This document shows positions 57,575-64,000 of a stretch of DNA of 64,000 nucleotides, piece after piece. Both the position numbers and the translations under genes were made by a program. Under the pieces are notes generated by a model, which was not told the origin of the DNA, did no database searches, and worked only from the letters and a program-made list of their open reading frames with translations. The DNA is from JAFARZ01 sp035651595 (GTDB lineage: Bacteria > Actinomycetota > Actinomycetes > Streptosporangiales > Streptosporangiaceae). The stretch spans positions 1-64,000 of the forward strand of contig DASRFJ010000077.1 of the NCBI GenBank assembly GCA_035651595.1, written 5' to 3'. How positions within the stretch are numbered: the stretch's first letter is position 1; the number at the start of each line of letters is the position of its first letter.

Positions 57575-60500
57575 TCACTCGGACTCCACGTTCTTGACGA
57601 ACTGTACGGCTCGGTCCAGCGGAACGGTCGCGCCCTTGCGCGTGAAGTACCCGATCGCGCGTTCCGCCTGACACAGTGCGGCGGCGGGGTCCCCGGCCAG
57701 CCAGAAGACCTCCGCGACATCGAGGCACGCCTCGCCCTGGGAAAGCGGCGCCTCCATCGCCTCGCACAGCGTGAGCGCCTCCCCGGCCAGCGCCCGCGCC
57801 TTGCCGAACTGACCCCGGCGGGCGGCGACCTTGGCGAGCACCTGCCTGCTCATCATCTGCGTGCAGGCGTCGTCGCTGGCACCGGCGTCCGCGCCCTGCC
57901 GGGCCGCGATTTCGGCGTCCTCGTAGCGGCCGAGGTGGTACAGCGCCTGCCCCAGCATGCAGGAGTGCGTCGACCAGTAGGAGCGCTCCTTCATCTCCTC
58001 CAGCATGGCGCAGGACTGCCGGGCAGCCTCCTCGGCCTTGGCGAACTGGTCAGCCTGTATCTCGATCTCCCAGCCATCGGCGAGTGCCAGGCCAAGCCGG
58101 TCGCCGCGCTCCCGCTTCCGATCCACGTCTGACCGGTACAACGCCCGCGCCTCGTCGAAGCGGCCGATCAGCGGAAGAAGCTGGATCCGCTGATAGTCGA
58201 GCCAGGCCGGCGGCGGATCCAGGACCCGCCCCTGCTCGTCGAGCCAGTCGAGCGCCTCGGTGACCGGCATCGGGCCCATGACGATGCCGGCCGCCGCATG
58301 GGCCCGGCACCAGGTCACCAGGTGATGCTCGCCGGCCGAGATCGCCTCTTCCACCGCCCGCAGGGCGGCGTCGGCCGCGGCGCCGAACCGGCACCGGTAG
58401 TGCTCGACACCCCAGGTCGCCATCCACAGCGAGGCAAGGGCGGCGTGGTCACCGGATTGCTCGAAAAGCGGCCGCGCGTGCTCGACGAGGGCTTCCAGCT
58501 GAGCCAGGCGGCCCTCTGGTTCCAGGTGCAACAGCAGGTAGAGATGGGCCAGGTCGGCCCGGAGCCGGCCGATTTCGTCTCCGGCCTCGGTCGCGCGAGC
58601 CGACGCGGCTTCGGCTCGGACGGCCGCGTCGGCGAACCGGCCCGCCTGGAACATCGCCCACACGACAGCGAGCTCCAGCGAGATGTCGGCGCTGTCCAGG
58701 GCGGGCAGACCGCTCGCTCGTTCCAGCAGGTTCACGGCGGCGGACGCGTCTGCCCGGTCAAGTGCGCGCCGGCCCGCCGAGGTGAGGCGGGTCGCCGCCG
58801 CGGCGGCGACAGCACGCGCGGCGTCGTCGAACGGACCAAGTTCGCGCCGGTAGGCGTAGGCCTGCTCGAGGTGATAGCCGATGATCTCGTCACGCTCGTT
58901 GAGCGCGCCCGCGCGCTGGTCCAGCCAGTCCGCGAACGCTTCGTGCAGCTGGACCCGTACCGACTTCGGCAGCCTGTCGTAGGCCGCGTCCCGGATCAGC
59001 ACGTGCCGGAACTTGAACGCGTCCTCGCCGGGCAGGGTGGATTTGTCGGGCCGGATGAGGTCCTTGCGGGTCAGCGCGACGAGCTTGTCCGGGACCGAAC
59101 TCTCCGCCGGATCCAGGGCTACGACGGCACCGAGGTGAAACGAGTTGCCCTCGACCGAACCGCGCTCGAGCACCCGGCGCTCCCCGGCGTCGAGCTGGTC
59201 GAGGCGAGCCGCGAGCAGTGCCTGGATCGTCGGCGGGACGAAGACGTTGTCTCCCGATCCGGCCACGACGGCCGCCATCTCCTCCAGGAACAGCGGATTG
59301 CCCGCTGCCGCCGCCAGCACCCGAGCGCGGAGCCCGCGGTCCTCCGCCGCGTCAGAAGGCAGCAGCCTGCACATCAATTCGTCCGCTTCGCCGGAATCAA
59401 GCGGCCCCAGCAGCACCGTCGTGGCGTTCAGCTTGCCGCCGCCCCAGGCGGGCCGTCGCTCCAGCAGCTCCGGCCTGGCCATGCAGAGCAGCAGGATGGG
59501 CGCGCCGCGGCTCAGGTCCGCTATGTGCTCGATCAGGTCGAACAGCGTCTGCTCACCCCAGTGGAGATCGTCGATGACGACGACGAGCGGCCGTTGCGCG
59601 GCGGCTTGCTCGAACAGCTTGCGCACCGCCCACGCGGTATCCGCCGCGGCGCACGCCGGAGCCGCCTTGCCGAGCAGCGCACGGAGCGCGCGAGCCTGGT
59701 CATCGGCGCCCGCGAGGTCCACCGTCGCCGTGCAGGGGTCGGCTAGCAGCTGCTGCACGACCTCGACCACCGGCCAGTACGTGATTCCTTCTCCGTAGGA
59801 AAGGCAGCGACCGTGGATCACCGTGGCGTCGAGCTTGCTGATGAATTCGGCCGTCAGCCGGGACTTGCCCACGCCGGCGACCCCGAGCAGGGTGAACAGG
59901 ACGCAGGTGGAGTCGCGCACGACAGTGGAGAACGCGTCCGCGAGCACGTGCAGCTGGTGCGCGCGGCCCACCATGGGGGTGTCCAGGTGCCTGGGCGGCG
60001 ATCCGGCCGGGACCAGCACCTCGAGCAGCCGGCAGACCGCGACCGGATACGACTTGCCCTTCAGCTCCATCGGCTCGGCGGCCGCCATGGACACGGCGTC
60101 CCGCACCAGGTCGGCCGTCTTGGCCCCCAGCAGGATCTCCCCGGGCCCGGCCGCCTGCTCCAGCCGTGCGGCGATGTTCACCGCGTCGCCCACCGCCAGC
60201 CACTCATCGACCGCGGTCACGGCCTCGCCGGTGTTGACTCCGGTCCGCAGCTCAAGGCTCGTGCCGTAGTCACGCTCCAGCGCGGCGTTGAACTCCGGGA
60301 GCGCGGCGCGCAGCTCAGCGGCCGCCCGCACGGCGCGCAGCGCGTCGTCTTCGTGGATGACCGGGATACCGAACACCGCCATCACCGCGTCGCCGGCGAA
60401 CTTCTCCACGGTGCCGCCATGGCGCGTGATGATCCGGTTCGCCAGCTCGAAATACCGTTCCATCACCCTGCGCACGGCTTCCGGATCAAGCCGCTCGCCG

Positions 60501-60652
60501 AGCTGGGTCGAGCCGGTCACGTCCGCGAACAGCACCGTGATGGTCTTGAGCTGCTCCGGCATGGCGGCGGCCCCAGGCAGCGGGTTCCCGCAGCGGTTGC
60601 AAAACCGGGCATCGGGCGGGTTTATGCGCCCGCAGTTGGCGCAGGTCTGCAC
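57575..60652 (-). CDS. adenylate cyclase with zinc ribbon, ATPase domain and TPR repeats
   Basis: 1025 aa. Zinc ribbon with Cys4, 7, 18 and 21 (TCANCG...FCNRCG). Class III cyclase: metal Asp44 in LFADVTGSTQ and Asp88 in VEKFAGDAVMAVFG (Lys84 at the adenine-selecting position), GDAVNIAARLEQ (transition-state Asn/Arg). An AAA/STAND-type ATPase follows: GVAGVGKSRLTAEF (Walker A), VVVIDDLHWGEQTLFDL (Walker B), then ~430 residues of TPR-like helices. This is the architecture of large actinobacterial signal-transducing cyclases; LuxR-type relatives have an HTH that is absent here. Input signal unknown. Starts at ATG 60652, 10 bp from the GH2 stop. Confidence 0.92.
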   Translation of the reverse strand: MQTCANCGRINPPDARFCNRCGNPLPGAAAMPEQLKTITVLFADVTGSTQLGERLDPEAVRRVMERYFELANRIITRHGGTVEKFAGDAVMAVFGIPVIHEDDALRAVRAAAELRAALPEFNAALERDYGTSLELRTGVNTGEAVTAVDEWLAVGDAVNIAARLEQAAGPGEILLGAKTADLVRDAVSMAAAEPMELKGKSYPVAVCRLLEVLVPAGSPPRHLDTPMVGRAHQLHVLADAFSTVVRDSTCVLFTLLGVAGVGKSRLTAEFISKLDATVIHGRCLSYGEGITYWPVVEVVQQLLADPCTATVDLAGADDQARALRALLGKAAPACAAADTAWAVRKLFEQAAAQRPLVVVIDDLHWGEQTLFDLIEHIADLSRGAPILLLCMARPELLERRPAWGGGKLNATTVLLGPLDSGEADELMCRLLPSDAAEDRGLRARVLAAAAGNPLFLEEMAAVVAGSGDNVFVPPTIQALLAARLDQLDAGERRVLERGSVEGNSFHLGAVVALDPAESSVPDKLVALTRKDLIRPDKSTLPGEDAFKFRHVLIRDAAYDRLPKSVRVQLHEAFADWLDQRAGALNERDEIIGYHLEQAYAYRRELGPFDDAARAVAAAAATRLTSAGRRALDRADASAAVNLLERASGLPALDSADISLELAVVWAMFQAGRFADAAVRAEAASARATEAGDEIGRLRADLAHLYLLLHLEPEGRLAQLEALVEHARPLFEQSGDHAALASLWMATWGVEHYRCRFGAAADAALRAVEEAISAGEHHLVTWCRAHAAAGIVMGPMPVTEALDWLDEQGRVLDPPPAWLDYQRIQLLPLIGRFDEARALYRSDVDRKRERGDRLGLALADGWEIEIQADQFAKAEEAARQSCAMLEEMKERSYWSTHSCMLGQALYHLGRYEDAEIAARQGADAGASDDACTQMMSRQVLAKVAARRGQFGKARALAGEALTLCEAMEAPLSQGEACLDVAEVFWLAGDPAAALCQAERAIGYFTRKGATVPLDRAVQFVKNVESE

Positions 60653-60662
60653 GCCGCCAACA

Positions 60663-63602
60663 TTACGGCACGGGCGCCGCGATGTCGGTCTTGGCCACGT
60701 TCCAGCCGGACAGGCTGATCACCGGCGTGGCGCCCTGGAGGTCGGCCGAATCATAGGTCACGACCAGCGTCTGCGACTCCCCGGGGAACAACGTGACGTC
60801 GTTGGATTGCCAGGTCGAGGACTGGAGCTCGTTGTCCCCTGACAGTTCCTGACCGCCCGCGGTGCCGCGCCGGACGTCGGCCCGGAGCAGGAACGCCACC
60901 GTGGCCGACGATGTGTTCTTGATCGTGACCGTGGTCGCCAGGTCGGCGCCGTCCGGTCCGGCCTGCTTCGCCGTGGTGGCGGTGGCCGTGACAGCGGACG
61001 TACTCAGCCCGGCAAGACCTCGCAGGTTGGCATAGGCGGAGATCACCCCGACCGGGTTACCCAGCGTCTTCTTCCAGTTCGTCGCGTCCTGCTTGGTGGA
61101 CAGCCAGTACACGTTGCGGTCCACGATCGAACCGTTCTGGCTCAGCAGCAGCTCCACGAAGTAGGTCTGCACGGGGGTGCTGCCCGCCTTCGGCACGACG
61201 GGGGTGAGCACCTTGTTCATGACTTGCTGGCCGCGAAGCGTGATGCCAGTCAGCGTCTGGTCGTTGAGCACGGCGCCGGCCAGGCTGTACACCTTGGCCT
61301 CGACCGACAGGCCAGAAGCCGCCGTATCGCTCAGGTTGTCCAGCGTGACGGTGCCGTTGTCCAGCGCGTACAGCGCGTGCAGCGTCCGGTTCGCCTCCGC
61401 GGTGCCGAAGAAGCTGCCGGCCTGGTCCCCGTCGTTCCCGTACAGGTTCCACAGCAGGCTCGGCCAGCCCTTGTTCATCTGCCAGTAGATGGTGCCGGTG
61501 GACGGCACCGGGGTGTTGGTCGAGTGGTCGATGAACGCCTCGAACTGGGCTCTGGTGTCCTCGTAGTCCAGGGCCTGGGCCTCCTCGACGTACTTCGCGA
61601 GGCTGGCGGGCGTGCCGTACCTGGCGTTCATCGCCGCGTCGAACTTGCACGCCGTGCCGAACGAATAGTTAATGCTGCACGCAGTTTCGTAGTTGAGGTG
61701 ATACTGATTGTCGTTCGGAGCCTGCCAAAGATTTGACAGATCTGTCGCCGACATAAACCGGTTCAGCGAGTCCATCGTGGGTATCGTGTCGCCCGCGCTC
61801 TGCTCACTGTCGTAGCCCCACGACCCGCCCGCGTTGGTCTGGGTGGAGTCGTTGCTGTCGAAGTGCGTGGTGTCATACCAGTAGTTCGGCGGTACCCAGT
61901 CGTACGGGCCCTCCTTCTCGCCGGACACCCCGAGCTGCGGGCTGCTGTTGTACTCGGCCGAGGAGATCACCGGGTCGTCGAAGTCCTGCTGGGCGAACGC
62001 GGTCAGCGTGACCGACTCCTGCTCGGCCAGCGGCGGCTGGTCGCTCCACTGGAAGCTGAACACGCTCGGATGGTTACGCAGCGTCTGCGCGATCGCCCCC
62101 GCGGAGTTCTGCATGATCGCGTAGTCGGCGGAGCTGGTGAGTCCGCTGCTCTGCAGCTCCCAGGCGTCACAGCACTGGTACCCGGCGTTGATCAAGATGC
62201 CGGCGGCGTCCATCTGCTGGTAGAAGTCGGCGGGCATCAGGTGCCCTTCCAGCCGGATCGTGTTCAGCCCCATGGTCTTCATCAGCGCGATCTGCCTGGC
62301 GATGTCGGCCGACGAGTAATGCAGCAGCAGGTTCGGCGAGAAGCCGCCGCCGCGGATCACGATCGGCACCCCGTTGATCTTGAACGCGCGGGCGCCGTTC
62401 GGCGCGCCGCTGGAGGTACCGCTGGTCAGGTACGAGGTCACGGTCCTGATGCCGAACGTCTCGGACGTGCTGCCCAGCACGGTGCCGCCCTGCGACACCG
62501 ATGTGGCCAGCGAGTACAGCGGCTGGCTGCCCAGCTGGTACGGCCACCAGACCTGCGGGTTGGTGATCGTCAGGGCGGGATAGGTGACCGTCTGGGTAGT
62601 GTTCGCCGGCACCGTGACGCTCTTGCTGACGGTGACCGGGGTTGCCCCACCTGGTGGGGTAATGGTGGCGGTCACCGTCCCGGTCTGGGACGAGCCGGTG
62701 TTGTTGGTGACGTCGCTCTTCACGGTCAGCGCCGAACTGCTCAGGTTGGCGGCGTTGTTCTCCACCACGCGCGCGTTGCCGTCGGTCAGCGCGCCGTCGA
62801 CCTGGAGCTGGACCGGAAACTGAATCCCGGTGTTGTTGTCCGGCGGGATCTGGTTCCAGTCCACGTCGTCGAGCGTGAACATGGTCTGCGGGTTGTTGGG
62901 GCTGACCTCGATGGCCAGCGAGTTGGTGCCCGAGGTCACCAGGCTGGTGAGGTTGAACGTGAACTTCGTGTAGGCGCCGGTAACCGTCGACGAGGTCGCG
63001 ACCTCGTGCCCGTTGACCCAGACGTTCGCGGAGCCGACCACGCCGTTGACGACCAGCGTGGCGACCTGGCCGGACTGGAGGCCCGCGGTGAAGTCGGTCC
63101 GCCACCACCAGGGCACGTCGAACGCCGCCACGGTGTCCGGGCCGATCGTGCTCATCGAGCCGTAACAGCTCTTGAGGTTGGCGGAGAACCAGATGCTCCT
63201 GGGGCCGTCGGGGTTCTGGTTGACCGGCTGGAGCGCGGTGTCACCGGGGCACTTGCCGTTCTGTACCAGTGCCTCGATCTCGGTGCCCGGCGCGCCCGCG
63301 TCGTCATTGGTGACCGGCAGCCAGGTGCTGGTGCTGAACCCCGGCGTGGAGATCTGCGCGCCGGTCTGCGTGGCGACGGCGCTGCTCTGCACCGCCCATC
63401 CGCCCGCGCCCAGGTTGACCGTGTCACTGGACCCGGTGGCCGCGACGGCCGGGCTGGCCGCGGCGGCCGGGCTGGCCGCGGCGGCCGGAGTGGCCGCCGC
63501 GGCTGTGCCGACTGCCTGCCTGCCCGGCACGAGCAAGATCAGCGCGCTAACCGCGGCGAGACAGACGTAACGAACCGGAAGGCCACGACGGGTGCTCGGC
63601 AT
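60663..63602 (-). CDS. csxA: secreted exo-beta-D-glucosaminidase (GH2, CsxA-like)
   Basis: 979 aa. Signal peptide (PVRYVCLAAVSALILLVPG), an Ala/Pro-rich linker, then the five domains of the GH2 exo-chitosanase: jelly-roll (SIWFSANLK... WRTDFTAG), Ig (VTNNTGSSQTGTVTATI), TIM barrel (GGGFSPNLLLHYSSADIARQI, MGLNTIRLEGHL). Catalytic residues by alignment with CsxA: Asp521 in FQWSDQPP and Glu600 in YDSEQSAG (GPYDWVPPNYWY and STGTIYWQMNKGWPSLLWNLY flank). It removes GlcN from chitosan ends. ATG 63602 is preferred (GAGGAG 8 nt upstream); GTG 63611 abuts the SD. No ricin or CBM domain. Confidence 0.92.
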   Translation of the reverse strand: MPSTRRGLPVRYVCLAAVSALILLVPGRQAVGTAAAATPAAAASPAAAASPAVAATGSSDTVNLGAGGWAVQSSAVATQTGAQISTPGFSTSTWLPVTNDDAGAPGTEIEALVQNGKCPGDTALQPVNQNPDGPRSIWFSANLKSCYGSMSTIGPDTVAAFDVPWWWRTDFTAGLQSGQVATLVVNGVVGSANVWVNGHEVATSSTVTGAYTKFTFNLTSLVTSGTNSLAIEVSPNNPQTMFTLDDVDWNQIPPDNNTGIQFPVQLQVDGALTDGNARVVENNAANLSSSALTVKSDVTNNTGSSQTGTVTATITPPGGATPVTVSKSVTVPANTTQTVTYPALTITNPQVWWPYQLGSQPLYSLATSVSQGGTVLGSTSETFGIRTVTSYLTSGTSSGAPNGARAFKINGVPIVIRGGGFSPNLLLHYSSADIARQIALMKTMGLNTIRLEGHLMPADFYQQMDAAGILINAGYQCCDAWELQSSGLTSSADYAIMQNSAGAIAQTLRNHPSVFSFQWSDQPPLAEQESVTLTAFAQQDFDDPVISSAEYNSSPQLGVSGEKEGPYDWVPPNYWYDTTHFDSNDSTQTNAGGSWGYDSEQSAGDTIPTMDSLNRFMSATDLSNLWQAPNDNQYHLNYETACSINYSFGTACKFDAAMNARYGTPASLAKYVEEAQALDYEDTRAQFEAFIDHSTNTPVPSTGTIYWQMNKGWPSLLWNLYGNDGDQAGSFFGTAEANRTLHALYALDNGTVTLDNLSDTAASGLSVEAKVYSLAGAVLNDQTLTGITLRGQQVMNKVLTPVVPKAGSTPVQTYFVELLLSQNGSIVDRNVYWLSTKQDATNWKKTLGNPVGVISAYANLRGLAGLSTSAVTATATTAKQAGPDGADLATTVTIKNTSSATVAFLLRADVRRGTAGGQELSGDNELQSSTWQSNDVTLFPGESQTLVVTYDSADLQGATPVISLSGWNVAKTDIAAPVP

Positions 63603-63640
63603 AGCAGGCACTCCTCAACAACACGAAAGCTCCCGGTTAG

Positions 63641-63669
63641 TTCGTATACTTTCCAAACAATCGTGTCAA
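63641..63669 (-). promoter_or_regulatory. promoter of the csxA-like gene
   Basis: Consensus -35 TTGACA (63669-63664), 17-nt spacer, then TACGAA (63646-63641), with TATACG offset two bases. The -10 overlaps an imperfect dyad around GTTCGTATACTTTCCAAAC, a possible operator. Confidence 0.5.
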
Positions 63670-63685
63670 GAGGGCAATTTCCGGC

Positions 63686-64000
63686 TCACCCAGTGTGACC
63701 GTCGCCCCAGGTCGTGTACGTGGCCGGCGCCGTGATCGTCTGCGGCTGCCCGACCTGGCTGAACGTCACGCGAACCGTCACACTGCCGCCCTGCCCGCTC
63801 ACCGTGACCTCGGCCCGGAGCACGACGTCGGCCGGGTCGACCCACAGGTCGAGCGCGGACACGTAAGCGTCGTCCGGCTCGCTCGCGATGAGCGGGTTCA
63901 GCGGCGCGAGGGATACCGCGCGCGGGGTAGCGGCGCGCAGGTGCTCCAGCCGGACGCCGTTCTCGGTCGTGGACCCGTCAGCGACGAACCCGGCGGCCGG
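63686..64000 (-). CDS. exported protein, C-terminal part (LppX/LprG-like ending)
   Basis: Only the last 104 residues are inside the window; the start lies beyond the right edge. Visible: TENGVRLEHLRAATPRAVS, DDAYVSALDLWVDPADVVLR, SVTVRVTFSQVGQPQTITAP, ending TTWGDGHTG. The VTFSxxGxPxTITAP ending before a short tail is shared with LppX/LprAFG-type lipid-carrier lipoproteins (alternating strands of a beta-sheet). The family call is tentative because the lipobox cannot be seen. Confidence 0.6.
   Translation of the reverse strand, partial: PAAGFVADGSTTENGVRLEHLRAATPRAVSLAPLNPLIASEPDDAYVSALDLWVDPADVVLRAEVTVSGQGGSVTVRVTFSQVGQPQTITAPATYTTWGDGHTG

Overview
This window is about 64 kb of very high-GC DNA with strong third-position G/C preference, GTG and TTG starts beside ATG, an F420-type (deazaflavin) nitroreductase, an ECF sigma factor with a long C-terminal extension, DUF4232 and PknH-sensor-like secreted proteins and GlnR-like boxes. 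Together these point to a mycelial or soil actinobacterium (Streptosporangiales/Catenulisporales/Streptomyces-like). The genus cannot be named from the sequence alone. There are no rRNA genes, prophage modules or recognisable biosynthetic clusters. The region looks chromosomal, with metabolic, transport and secreted-enzyme genes and a few decayed mobile fragments.

Layout. 1-3.1 kb: recQ (cut by the left edge) coupled to an AAA ATPase, with a divergent SnoaL-like protein. 3.2-6.8 kb: a palindromic repeat element abutting a truncated GGDEF fragment, a secreted serine protease, a methyltransferase, and an HxlR regulator divergent from a YceI protein. 7.0-10.9 kb: a tandem duplication of a roughly 600-aa secreted protein of unknown function. 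10.9-15.8 kb: malQ, a CrtI/PYROXD2-like oxidoreductase that has lost its normal stop and runs into a DUF4232 gene, a split repeat copy carrying a CsoR-like palindrome, and a Ddn-like F420 enzyme. 15.9-19.7 kb: a 491-aa Lys/Arg/Ala/Thr-rich histone-like protein, a frameshifted homing-endonuclease-like pseudogene beside tRNA-Pro(GGG), a GT51 transglycosylase and a GtrA protein. 19.8-23.9 kb: a NodI/J-like ABC exporter and a DUF2079 membrane protein. 23.9-28.0 kb: three paralogous PknH-sensor-like exported proteins around an ACAD10/11-like dehydrogenase. 28.2-31.3 kb: fabG plus two acyl-CoA dehydrogenases in one operon.

31.3-35.1 kb: a GH3 beta-glucosidase and an ECF42-type sigma factor. 35.2-40.3 kb: a minus-strand operon MFS - HSP90 fused to a TIR/nucleoside-deoxyribosyltransferase-like domain - TPR protein. 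The MFS promoter region holds two TTAGC-N3-GCTAA operators. This is the strongest candidate for an undescribed system, possibly stress or anti-phage. 40.3-50.1 kb: a LacI-controlled catabolic operon (LacI, OppB, OppC, OppD, OppF, solute-binding lipoprotein, GH3 beta-glucosidase) with two perfect or near-perfect GGTAAGCGCTTACC operators upstream, probably for beta-linked oligosaccharides. 50.1-57.2 kb: amtB with GlnR-like boxes, a MetE-like protein, a translationally coupled ThDP enzyme and cyclase pair, an alpha/beta hydrolase and a tyrosine phosphatase. 57.2-64 kb: another repeat copy, a 1025-aa adenylate cyclase/ATPase/TPR regulator, a secreted GH2 exo-beta-glucosaminidase and the 3' end of an exported protein.

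A recurrent intergenic element links the window. It is about 155 bp, with short direct repeats around a 21-bp-arm hairpin, and occurs as four full copies (3.2, 24.9, 35.1 and 57.4 kb) and one disrupted copy (15.06-15.32 kb).
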